A DNA stretch of 64,000 nt from Nephromyces sp. MM_2019. Its lineage: Eukaryota; Apicomplexa; Aconoidasida; Nephromycida. Numbering within the stretch: position 1 is the first letter of the stretch; the number at the start of each line of letters is the position of its first letter. A model generated the notes under the pieces. It saw only the letters and a program-made list of their open reading frames with translations. It was not told where the DNA came from and made no database searches. Where the stretch lies: positions 50,160-114,159 of the forward strand of contig JADHZB010002010.1 in NCBI GenBank assembly GCA_015657535.1, given 5' to 3'. Of the stretch, positions 36,277 through 47,614 are shown one piece after another. The translations under genes and the position numbers were made by a program.

Positions 36277-36307
36277 ATTCTTTATTAATGAATTATTAAT
36301 AAAGAAT
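36277..36307. repeat. Perfect inverted repeat (13 bp arms, 5 nt loop)
   Basis: ATTCTTTATTAAT, five bases (GAATT), then ATTAATAAAGAAT. It is the longest perfect short-loop stem noticed in the window and lies within the gene-poor stretch. AT-rich arms are easier to get by chance, so the significance is moderate. Confidence 0.7.
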
Positions 36308-39300
36308 TCTATACTAGAGTATTAAACAGATTAAGTATGAAAATGATGTAGTATAGTAAATATAGAATCAATTAAGAGTAGTTGTAGACCTTTGAATGTG
36401 TCTATAATAGATAGGGGCGAATTACTCCGATTAAGATAATTCTATAAAATAAGTAATAAGATATAGATAAAAGTTCTTTCTCAGTGCACTTTCCAATAAG
36501 TAATGTTGTAAATTTTCTCAATTTAAAGAAATTCCAATCAGTAAACTTTTAAGTAGTGCCAATTTTATGAGTTTCTCAATAGATATGAGATAATATTTTT
36601 TAAAGCAGTGCTTTATTTATTATAGTAAATTATGTTAGCTAATAACTAGTGTACCTTGTTTATTTTCTCTTAGTCACCATCCAAATGCAACTCAACCTGG
36701 TTGGAATATGAATCCTAATTGGAACATAAAAATAAAGCATGAGTATATTACATAGTAAGAAATTTGAGTGTGATTGGCTTTTTATTGAGTTTCAGTTATT
36801 TATACTTCCTCATTATAGGCTAAGACATAAAATTTTAATTCGGTCATGTGCAAAATTAAAATAAAACGTATAAACAGGAAAGATTGCTGGTTAATCAGGT
36901 TTTCAATGCAGGTAACTAGTAAAATTGTAATATTATCTTGAAAATGGTTATAATTGAACAAAATTATATATAGGGTGTGTGTGCATGGCAATTGATTACA
37001 AGCTCAAAAGTCATTTATATGCAATTGTTTACTTTGGTATTCTAGATTAAATTTATGCAAGGCTGCTGAGGTGAATGTGTACTCTTAAATTTATGATATC
37101 ACTAGCTGCTTAGAAACGTTATCATCAAAATTATATATAATTGTGTTTTTAAAAGCCAATCATTTTTGAAAATATAAGAAAATTATAGAACAAGTAAACA
37201 AATATAGATTGATATATTTAAAACATGTTTTTGAATACTAATTTTCAAATTATATTTAATACGACAGCAAAGCTAGCTATTTTCAATTTGATTTGCTTGA
37301 TGGTGTGCACACTTAAAGCTTGTGAAAAGTTGTAGAAATGTCATTCATTATAAATTATAATTTTATAACATTTTGGCACACTAACTTTTAAAAAATTGTG
37401 CTAATTTTATATAATATTATACCTATAATTAAAAATTCAATAAATCTATTCATATATATTAAAGCACTCACTTTTTGATATATACTTTCCACTCTCTTGC
37501 CTGATAGATTTTTTTTTGGCCCAGTGTTTGTGAGCTTTAGGGAAAATTTACCATATGTTAAAAACCTATCTCATTGAACAATTCTAAAAGAATACATTAA
37601 AAAAAAGATCAATATAAATAATTATATAGGAGTAATAAAAGATTCGAATCCAAGAGTAATTAATACACCAACTAAATTATATATAGACAAAACTGCATTA
37701 ACAAGTAAGTTAATACCAAACAAAAATACTTGGATAAATTTTTGACTTATTTGATGTATTTGTAGTCTCGAACCCACAACAAAAAATTAAGTTAGACAAT
37801 TTGAATATATACTAGCTTTGATATGTCAAATATATTACTAAATTTTTTTTTCATACTAAATGAATAATATTACAACTCAATCACAAATCTGATACACCGA
37901 AAAAGCCTAACAAATTCAAATACAGAAAATAGAAATTAAAACTAATCAAAATTTCAAGTATATTTACACTAATTTGCTAATGTCATAATTTAAAAATAAC
38001 CAGCTAACCATGCTTTTTATTGCTCTAATATAATTATTTGAATCTATTACTCTCACTTCCCAAAAAATATGTAATTTGTTTTTCATATCTAATAAATATA
38101 ATAAATAATTATGCAACTACAAAGAGCACACAACGCTAATGCTTTCTTCTTTGAATAATTCAATTCAAATACAATCAATGCAATATATCGCGTTTAACCA
38201 TTATCATGCACACATAGCTTCCTTGAATTATCAATGAACTCACTGACCTAGCATTATGAAGGTGGTAAAGTTTTCAAATTGAAAAGTTGCCGGGAGCTAG
38301 ACTATTACTAAAACACTAAGACCTCAAATCGGCTCGCTTTGTGATATCAATTTACACTGCAAACATCAAATAGAAAATATTATTACTTTATTTGAATGAT
38401 TCTTATAATATTAAGATATTATTCTTTCTACTTACTTAGCATTATAGCTTATTCTAGATTAATAAATTCTTCTGCATAAATAAATCCTAGTTGGTTCGTT
38501 GCACGATTCTTTCAAGTAAGTGAATTGAAAAATATATTTTATGCAAAGTAGCAACTTTAGCATAGATAAATGTATAAGTCACTTTCAGTGATTCTTGAAT
38601 AAGTTTACTTTTGTTATGATTTAAATTATCAACTATTGCAAGGAATTTAAAATTATGTATGTTTATATTATTTTTACTACTTTATAAATATTCATTTATA
38701 GAGGAAATACAAGTTTATGTTATGAGATTGGATTCTATAGTGCTTTTTCATCTGACAGTCAGTAAAAAGAATATAATTCAAAAAATATTTGTCATCAATA
38801 TGGAAATTCACCCATACAATTTAATTTAATCACAGATGAAACCTTACATTCATAAAAATTTTCAAACACTTTGAAATAAGATAAATATTATTAAATTGAT
38901 AGAATGGAACATACTCGGGATTCTAAGCAGGCTCAGATTTCATTGCACATGGTTTTTGTAAGATTTCAGGAACAAGGCCAATAGGATTTTTTGTCTATTT
39001 AAATTGAAAGAAAGGTATTTTTAAATATGCTTTTATTATTTTCATTTGCTTTTTTATCGAATATATATGTGAAAGCAACAATAAACTGATTCAGAGTTAT
39101 CACGGAAGTTATATCATCGAGCTTTTTTGGCAGAAGAATAATATTTAATAGCTAAACCTAAAAACGAAGATTGAGGAAATCTAAACTTATGACTCACATA
39201 ATATACAAGCATAAATAATATTAAGGATTAAAATCATGTTAATTTTGATTCCGTGCTATACAAACTTCTGAACTAATTTTGATACAGGATCTAATGTAAT

Positions 39301-42061
39301 TTTTGTTACACATATCTGAATGTTTTCCTGCATAGATATCATTATTTTATCAGTTTAGTTGTTTCTAACATGTGTACATTTATAATTATGAGTGGCTAAT
39401 ATTAAGATAGTCACATGAATTGAAGGATTTAAATAATTATGTGCATTTATTACATTTCCATATATGAATTCAGCGATTATCTAAAGATTTCCATTCTTGA
39501 ATTCTACAATTTTTTTATTTCTACGTGGGGGTAAAGTTAGACTCTGTTCATTTATATACTAGCTTTCAAATTTAATTCCACATATTAATAATTTTTTAAT
39601 GGAAAATTTCTTATTGAAATTATTCTAGACTTAAACCATGTCAAAAAAATCGGATTTAAAAAGCGGATTTTTCGAATGCACAATTTATGAGTTTTTTAAT
39701 TAACCCAAGCACACACAGCCCAATAATGAAGATATTAGTGCGCAAAATTTAAACAAACCTTAGCCAAAACAGCTGGAAGTAAGTCGTTCTGTGACTAAAA
39801 AAAATACAAATTCAGCTTTACTAAAATTACATAAAAACAAATCACCATAGTTTTTTTTTATCATAAATTAATCAGTAATGCATATTTTATAACCAAGTCT
39901 TGGGCCAATCAAACGCTAATCTCATCTAATCAGACACTAGTCAAATAAGAAAATATTATATACATCTAGTATGATGTTAACCAGCCATATCTAATTTTAT
40001 CAATAATTGACTGGGTTGTTTTTATAATTTTACTTTTCATTTTAATACTAGAGACTAACATATTTTTCTAACCTCTAGAATTAATATGACATTTAAACAT
40101 ACATGATTAATCTTGTACTTCGATGGGTTGTTTCTATTTATATTTTCTAAATTATTACACTTTATATTTGATTTTATTTTAAATTCTTTCTAAATAAGAA
40201 TATATTTAACACTGAATCACATAACAATGTCTAAGCTCACTTTTTCCCTAGTAACTGACTCATTTATTTAGACTTGTAAATATAATATTAAAATGACACA
40301 ACCCCCTATGTATAAATCTTTAAACCGGGTAATCAAAGTTTATTCGATGTATTAAGCAAAATATTGGATTAAAAATGGCGAGAACTGGTTATAATAATCA
40401 ATTATCAAATAAACAAGATATATCCAGAGATTAAAGCAAATCTATCACTTAAATGTCTCAAATCATGCTGTATCATTTATAGAGTAAATAGTTTTAGTAC
40501 ATTATGAATATTTAAAAAAATTGGATGCATAACAAACATATGAAGGATTAATGGAACTACATATGGAAGTTCATGCAGTTGTAAAATAAAATTATTATAC
40601 CATATATATGATTTGATTATCATAAGTTATTTACACTTTAAGTCATATGAAATGATATTTTGTGACACCTACAAATGCTTATCTTGCAAAAGTCATATGC
40701 TGGAAGCTAATTTCAAACAGTCAAAAGATTCAAAGTTTCATATTCTGAAAATTATTGGAACTCTTGACTTTAAAAAACTAAAATATTACCCCGAATAAAA
40801 TGCTTAAATGAGGGGAGATTCCATTCTATGAGGTTAAATTTGGTTTAATAGATTTAGTATTGTAATAATTGAAGGGTTTATTAAATATTTATATTTTGAT
40901 ATACTGTGATTTTTTGCGAGTTTATAACAAAAATTCTATTGAAAATTCATGACGATTGACTTGACAATATAATATCCTCGTGCGTATGAAATTGTGCTAC
41001 TATAAAAGAAGCAAACTGAAAAGCTAAATGTATAAAAACAAATATACTAAATTCTAAATCAGATAATCGAAGATTAATAAAAAGACAGAATGAGGTCTAT
41101 TGATTTGTTCAATACTTGGAAATATAAAACTTATTTATCAAGATAAAGATCTATGTAATTCATCATCATTAGTATCTTGTCTAATTATAGCTTTTAATTT
41201 ATAAACAGTTTAGTACATAAATCTAATGTAAAACATTGACTCAATTAGCTTGAATTTTAAGCACAAGGTTTATATAAGGTCATTTTAACTTGGTTTTCCT
41301 CTTAATGTAATAAGCATTAACAAATAAAATTAAAATTTTTTTACTTTCATTCCAAGACAGTATAATTTACTAGTATAGGCTAGAATAAAGAATTGAATTA
41401 AAATTTATTATATTTCTAATACATATAAATTTGTAATAATTAAAATAAATTAAAAAATTTAAACTGAAATATTTGGTGACTAAGTCAAAAGCAATTCAAA
41501 TATAAGTTTATATTTTTGAATAGAAGCTTTTGGATATAAAAACACAAATCCTACAGAAGTGATTATTTTAATTATGTACCTGAATCCAATTTTAAAAGTT
41601 AAAGATAAGGAAAGATAATATAAAATCTATCAAAAGATAACCTCATTACATTAAGATATTTTAATAACTAACAATATATTCATTTACAATGAAGTATCTT
41701 TTGTTAAGCATAAATTATTGATTATAAATTCTTACTCAAATTCATATGCTTCAAATTTATGGATAAAATTATAAATATCTCACTGTATATCGGATTATGT
41801 AATTATAGGTTCTTATCAAGTTTCCTATGAGTATAGATTGGAAATAATGATAACTGTGTAAAATTGTATTTTATAAGCCAAGTATTTAGTTCTTTGAGCT
41901 AGAAAATAGTAATCAAATGAAGTGACCTTTTAAGGGTAACATTAGTTGCCATAATTGATGTGCTTAAAGGATTTCTACAAAACAAAATCTTGAAAAAGTA
42001 TTCCTAAAGTAGAAGATTTTGTTAAAGACCGTTTAGTTTTAAAGGTGATGACAAAGGAAAT

Positions 42062-44775
42062 TTATATGTTGCATGTCTTGAAAATATTGAATCCATCTAG
42101 CGCGGTAGAAAGGATGATTCCTGGAAGGGTGGGATGCCATTGGATTTCGGACACTTGCTTTTGTCCCATGTGTAAAAACATAAGTTGATCAGGTAATTCT
42201 GGGTTTCCTGAAAAATTAAAAAAAAATATATAAAATATTTATAGAAAACCCAGAATCTAATACATTTTTTTGTTATTTCATATTGAAATCAATAATATTT
42301 AAATGGAAATTTATAATAGGATATAATGTAATTATGGGAAATCAAGCCAACCACAACATATTGTTGTCTTGGGTTATATCAAAACCAGTAGAGATTGGTG
42401 ATTTAGATATCAAAGATATGATTCATAATTACCATTAGCTTTATCACTCAAAAACTCATTGTCAGGTTCTACGGATAAATCCCAGAAACTGATAATGTCA
42501 TCATAACTGGAAGAGGCAAAAATCGAATCGTCATGTGGGTGCCAACTTATCGACTATAAAAAGATAAATAATATGTGTATAAACTGAAAGTTCATAATTT
42601 AGAATGTGGAGATTGGTTGATAAATCATATTTTGGAAATTTTCATATTCAATTAATTAAAAAATTGAACTTACTGATATGGGCTTCTGATGGTAATTAAT
42701 TAAAGCCAACTCATTACGAGGAAATCTTATGTCCCAAACTTTGCAAAAGCCTTGGTCATCTGCACTAAGAAGCATCTCATCTTTGAGAGGGTTCCACTCT
42801 AACACATTGACATCGATTTCATGAGCATTAATGATTTGACTAGGTAAGCTCGAGGCTTGTCTTCCATCAAAAAACCTTAAAAAGCCATCGGTTGAGGCAG
42901 TAGCGAATATCTTGCCAGATCCATTTCCTCTGGCCTTCCATTTAATATCCTCTATTGATTGTGTGTGTCCAGTAAATTTATTATCAGAAGAGATAGACCA
43001 ACCTCCCTCAACTGTTTCCCAGAGATGAAGGTATCCATTGCAATCCCCAGTAATCAAACACCCTGGATTGAAAGGGTTCCAATCCAGGGCGTAGCCTTCG
43101 GTTCTATGTCCATTGAAGCTAAATAATGCAGGATTAGCTGATCTATTTAGAAATTTGACTGAAAATATAGAAATATTAGTTCAGAAATTAAAATATTAAA
43201 TAAACTAAGAAGTTTTGCTTATGGCATATAAATGAGCCCTCATGTAATCTAATAGGGATAGTTCGATAGGGTAGGCAGTTTTGATAGGATATTGAAAAAC
43301 TAGTCAAAGAAAAAGAAATTTATTAAGAAGGTGTGATTCAGTGTAGATGCATTTACTTGATGATGTATGTTGGCTGGATTCCAATAAATCGAGCTGCTTT
43401 GAAATATCCCAAATGGATACAGTGCCATTATCAGACCAATTTGCTACAAGTCGGTTAATTTTAGGGCATATGCGTATTCTATTTGTCGTTCCTATGTATA
43501 GAAACATTTATAAAAAATAGATATAATCCAGAACTATGTTGAAAGAGACTGTTTTCAGTGCTATGCTCAATTAACAAGATTATAAACCACAAAAATTAAT
43601 GTTACCTTCATTTTTTAATGTGCAATATGATAATTTCGAATTGTTAGTCGAGTCATCTTTTTTATCATCCTGTATGATTGTCATTTATGTTTAGCACAAA
43701 TCATGTATTATCTTGAGAAGCTCAAAATCACAAGGACTTATAAATAAATTTGACGTGATTCTATTAGCAATATTATTGTTACCTCTCGCCCACTTTCTGC
43801 TTCTTCCTGACTGCCAAAGGGTGAGCTAGACGACCATTTCATGATGTAAATCTTGTTCCTATTATTGGATTATAGGTAGACAATAAAGCGAGCTCTGATT
43901 AATGCATAATATTGTAACTCACTTCAAATTTTTGTTAGCTTGAGTCCCGGAAACGAAGTATATCTCGTCTGATCCTTCAGGTGTTTTAGTCTGATTATGA
44001 GGTGTACTGAAATGTGTTATTTATATGAGTTTTAATTTTGTTTTACCGTGTGTGGGATGATTGAGAGTGATAGGCAAGGCCAATCAATGGAAAACCTATG
44101 AAGTAAATCATAGCACTCTTCATCATACTCCAGTGATTCTCCTAAGGTAAATTAAGTAAAAAGTAGTAATCAGTAAATCATATGATTTTTATAGGCTTTA
44201 AGACTTTGTTAATAAGTTCAATCGTTATGATCGTTCATGGCTTGTAGCTCCGAAATTTGTTTCAGTTAATTCGGAGATAGCACAACGAAGCAAAATAAGA
44301 TATGTAGAGAAGTTGTTTTTATAAATATGGTATGAATCATTTTATCTAGGTTCTATTAGCATAAAAATATCCATGGTGTGTTTGCTCAGTTTTACCCAAG
44401 TATATATATTAGTCATTGTACTTATAATTTGAGTTGTCATAATATAGATTCACTAATCCCAAGGGGATCTAACCAAGTTTCAAGCCACTGTTGCTTGTTT
44501 TACTCAATAAGTGGGCTTGAATCATTTCTCGTTATTCAAAACATCTCATCGGTAAAAATATATATTATCAGTTCATCAAAGATGGTGATTCCTTACCAGG
44601 TTCAAGTTTGTCAACTCCGGGTATCCAGGCCCTTACCTCCTTGTTAGCTGGCTGCACAAATAAACATAAAAATGAGAGTTGTTAAAGGGGGTAAATCTCC
44701 TATAGCTCATCTCACCTCATTGGGGAGTGTATTAGCTCCTATAGCGTGAGATGTGTTCGACGGTAGTTTCGACAT
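42062..44775 (-). CDS. GRWD1/Rrb1 WD40 ribosome-assembly chaperone
   Basis: Nuclear WD40 protein; in yeast the homologue Rrb1 chaperones ribosomal protein L3. Ten exons: 44716-44775, 44597-44651, 44047-44141, 43923-43990, 43783-43858, 43606-43669, 43357-43491, 42674-43158, 42433-42553, 42062-42207. They total 435 codons (434 residues, close to the ~446 of human GRWD1). The N-terminal family region reads AWIPGVDKLEPGESLEYDEE, CYDLLHRF and WPCLSLSII, then EIYFVSGTQANKN. WD repeats follow: NRIRICPKINRLVANWSDNG, FSFNGHRTEGYALDWNPFNP, LITGDCNGYLHLWE, FTGHTQSIEDIKWK, AHEIDVNVLEWNP, SISWHPHDDSIFASSSYDD and a last repeat ending LPGIILSTALDGFNIF. The start gives MSKLPSNTS, with no leader. It is divergent from the RPS13 gene, another ribosome-related gene. 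Confidence 0.94.
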
Positions 44776-46459
44776 TTTCTATAGGGAAAGTGATGAGTAT
44801 GTTGTCAGCCTGGTAAGACGTATGATGGGTGAAAGAGTAGCATGTATTACTTAAACGAAGTCAAGATCTGCTATTTGTCCCTTATAAAAAACAAAATAGT
44901 TAATGCTTTTAATTCTTGGTCACAGGTAAATAATATGGATGTCAACGCGCTAAAGTAAAAATTCACAACATATAAGCTTGTAGCTAGTATTTTTAAATTG
45001 TTTTTGTGATCCTTTTATTCTCGATATGTTTTACATATATTTTTTGATTTGATAGTGTTTCTAGTTGATGTATCACATTGTTAAGTTTGCATAATTTTAA
45101 TCATTTGATACAAGTGTTTGTTTCTCTACTAAAATGTAGTTGATCATGATTATATACATAGTTTATCATTTTAGACGTAATTGGATATTCAAGAAAATAT
45201 ACAAGTCTTCCATACAGATTCTTTGGTATTGATTGTATGTATTATAGTGTGATTTTTTATAGCTCCTATACACAAGTTTATTATTTTATGATACAATTTA
45301 TTAGTTATATTTTCTGAAGAATATGAACTTTTATAATAATATTTATTTCTACACTAAATAATATTAACGTAATTCACAAGCTAACTTTAAAAAGACATAA
45401 TAAAATCTAATTGTTACTGTGTTTCAGCATTATTAGTAGTGTCTATATATGTGCTTAGTAAGGGATTAATTCAAAGCCAAAAAAGATTTATTTGTCATAT
45501 TTTATCAATTGGAATTGTCAAAGTGTCTACATTTTATGAACGAGTATATTGTTATTCAAACGGTAGAAATTAATAATTTAAAATATATATTTATAATATA
45601 CTAATTTTATTCAAGGCCCATCGTTTTATATTATGTGGATTTTGTTGAATTAATAATAACGAAACTTAATAGGATGATAACAATTTCAAAAATCCACTAC
45701 TAAGGAGACCTGAGATTTTGCATATATAATTTATATATATAAATAATTGAAGATTTGTGTATGTTAAGCAGTATTTTTATGTAATTATTTTTATTATAAA
45801 TAGGAGTAATAAAATAGTCTGTTACAAATATAATTATTTCATTTCTTTTATCTGGTAAACTTGAAGTATATTAATGGTATTTACATGTTAAAGTGCTATG
45901 CTGACATATAAAATGTGTAAATATACTTGAATGAGTCATTTTATTGTAGGTTTAAATGTATATATTTCAAAATTTGAATCAATCAAAATTGTGAGTTTGT
46001 CATTAAGGTGATAGATATGTGAAAGTATTGAATATAAATATCTGCTTACAAGTGAAGCATTTTATACATTTTTAATTAATCAAATGGACATCAAACATAG
46101 GAATAACGTCAAAGCAAGCTTAAAATAAACATAAGGTCATTCATTAAGTAGTAATTAAATTAAGCTGACCTGTCTTGGGCAACAATTCATTTGCACTTAC
46201 AGCACATCGAAAGAGTTTCGAGCTATTGGTAATGAATAATATACATATATTTAACTAACCCTTAGTCTTGCTATAGTAGCCTAACTATCTCTAATGCTTA
46301 TATATATTTCTTCTCCCTAAAATAAACAACTGCTACACACCTATTGATCTTTTCTTTTACACTCTTCTTCTTTCTTCATTTAAGGTCAGTCGCTAAATTT
46401 TTCTTATTATTTAGTTTATAAATATCTAGTGATATAAATACGATTCTACTCCCTTTTCT
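44776..46459. other. Divergent promoter region of GRWD1 and RPS13
   Basis: About 1.7 kb between two genes for ribosome production transcribed away from each other. No coding frame was seen. The right end near RPS13 is pyrimidine-rich on the + strand (TTCTTCTTTCTTCATTT near 46368). Regulatory motifs could not be assigned. Confidence 0.5.
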
Positions 46460-46603
46460 AATTTTCTTCTCTGCAATTACTCCAATTTTCTTCTCTGCAA
46501 TTACTCCAATTTTCTTCTCTGCAATTACTCCAATTTTCTTCTCTGCAATTACTCCAATTTTCTTCCCTCCAATTACTCCATTTTATTCTCTCCAATTACT
46601 CCA
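46460..46603 (+). repeat. 24 bp pyrimidine-rich tandem repeat in the RPS13 leader
   Basis: Six head-to-tail copies ending about 22 bases before the RPS13 start codon. Copies 1-4 are identical (AATTTTCTTCTCTGC then AATTACTCC), copy 5 has CCCTCC in place of CTCTGC, and copy 6 is 23 bp with TTATTCTCTCC. Copies start at 46460, 46484, 46508, 46532, 46556 and 46580. The position suggests it is transcribed as 5' UTR or is a promoter element. Confidence 0.85.
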
Positions 46604-46625
46604 ATTTTCTTCTTTTTTCTACAAA

Positions 46626-47614
46626 ATGGGACGTATGTATGGATCTGGTAAAGGTATATCTCGGAGGTCTCTACCCTATCGCAGAAAACCACCAACTTGG
46701 ATAAAAATTAAACCTACAGAAGTAGAAGATATGATCAGCAAATTTGCCAAAAAGGGTTTAACTCCCTCACAGGTACACTTTCACGAATAATCTGCTACTT
46801 GGGAGGATTTAAACCTTGTTCACCCAACTCAACTAATCATCTCACTCATTAAAATAAATAATATATAAACATATACTTAACCATACAATACTAAATATTA
46901 TATACATGCTCAAACACATGCAAGCGTATACATGCTCAAACACCTAAACCCAAACTAATTTTACACTAATAAACAATATTACAGTCACACTTTTTTATGT
47001 TATTATGATAAGGGTTTATTCATATATATGAGTACAACTACACACACACGCATAAACATAATACCTTTTCAATACTCAGATTGGTGTCAACCTCAGGGAT
47101 GCCTGTGGTGTACCTCAAGTAAAGGCTGTCACCGGAAACAAGATTCTACGTATCTTAAAATCACAAGGTAAACACCCTCTCCCTCATATCCCCTATTATC
47201 CTCATAAACACATTCATAGCTGCACAACAGACTTAGCTTTCGTACATACACATTACATACTGATACTTTACACATTAACACCCATATAGATTATTACAAT
47301 ACATACAACGTACACACGGATACTTAAAGTTTCTCATCAAACTACTTCTCCCTCCACTTAATATATATATATATATATATAACAAATATTTAGGTTTGGC
47401 CCCTAAGTTACCTGAGGATTTGTACCACCTCATTAAGAAGGCGGTATCTATTCGTAAACACCTCACATCATTTAAGAAAGATAAGGATGCCAAGTTTCGT
47501 CTTATTTTAGTTGAGGCCCGTATACACAGAATAGCTCGTTATTATAAACAAACAAGACAGTTACCTGCTTCTTGGAAATACGAATCTGGGACCGCCAGCT
47601 CTCTTGTCTCGTAA
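46626..47614 (+). CDS. RPS13: 40S ribosomal protein S13 (uS15)
   Basis: Small-subunit ribosomal protein bound to 18S rRNA. Three exons, 46626-46772, 47080-47167 and 47394-47614, give 151 residues, the usual eukaryotic length. The sequence is immediately recognisable: [20 protein letters not shown] at the start, [95 protein letters not shown] and the C-terminal [16 protein letters not shown]. Phases are 0 and 1 and all introns are GT-AG. The last intron ends in a (TA)n run before its acceptor. A 24 bp pyrimidine-rich repeat lies just upstream, which may relate to the high expression of ribosomal protein genes. Confidence 0.98.
47360..47381. repeat. (TA)n microsatellite in RPS13 intron 2
   Basis: About 11 TA units immediately upstream of the final exon's acceptor. 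Confidence 0.8.

Larger units (their letters stand above)
34923..42061. other. Gene-poor AT-rich stretch of 7.1 kb
   Basis: The longest stretch without a recognisable gene. All frames are shorter than about 64 codons; 36800-36991 (-) and 40613-40798 (+) show no family motif and no exon-like continuation. I saw no RNA gene. It holds a (TA)n run at about 35916-35940 and a perfect palindrome at 36277-36307. The left end should contain the AP2 promoter and the right end the GRWD1 3' flank. Its great length compared with other spacers leaves room for a non-coding RNA or a replication or centromere-like element that I cannot identify. Confidence 0.45.

Noticed and set aside
40613..40798. 61-codon plus-strand frame with a few cysteines in the gene-poor stretch
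   Set aside because: No recognisable motif, signal peptide or neighbouring exon; its length is expected by chance.
46460..46603. CRISPR-like reading of the regular repeat
   Set aside because: Units abut with no spacers and the genome is eukaryotic.
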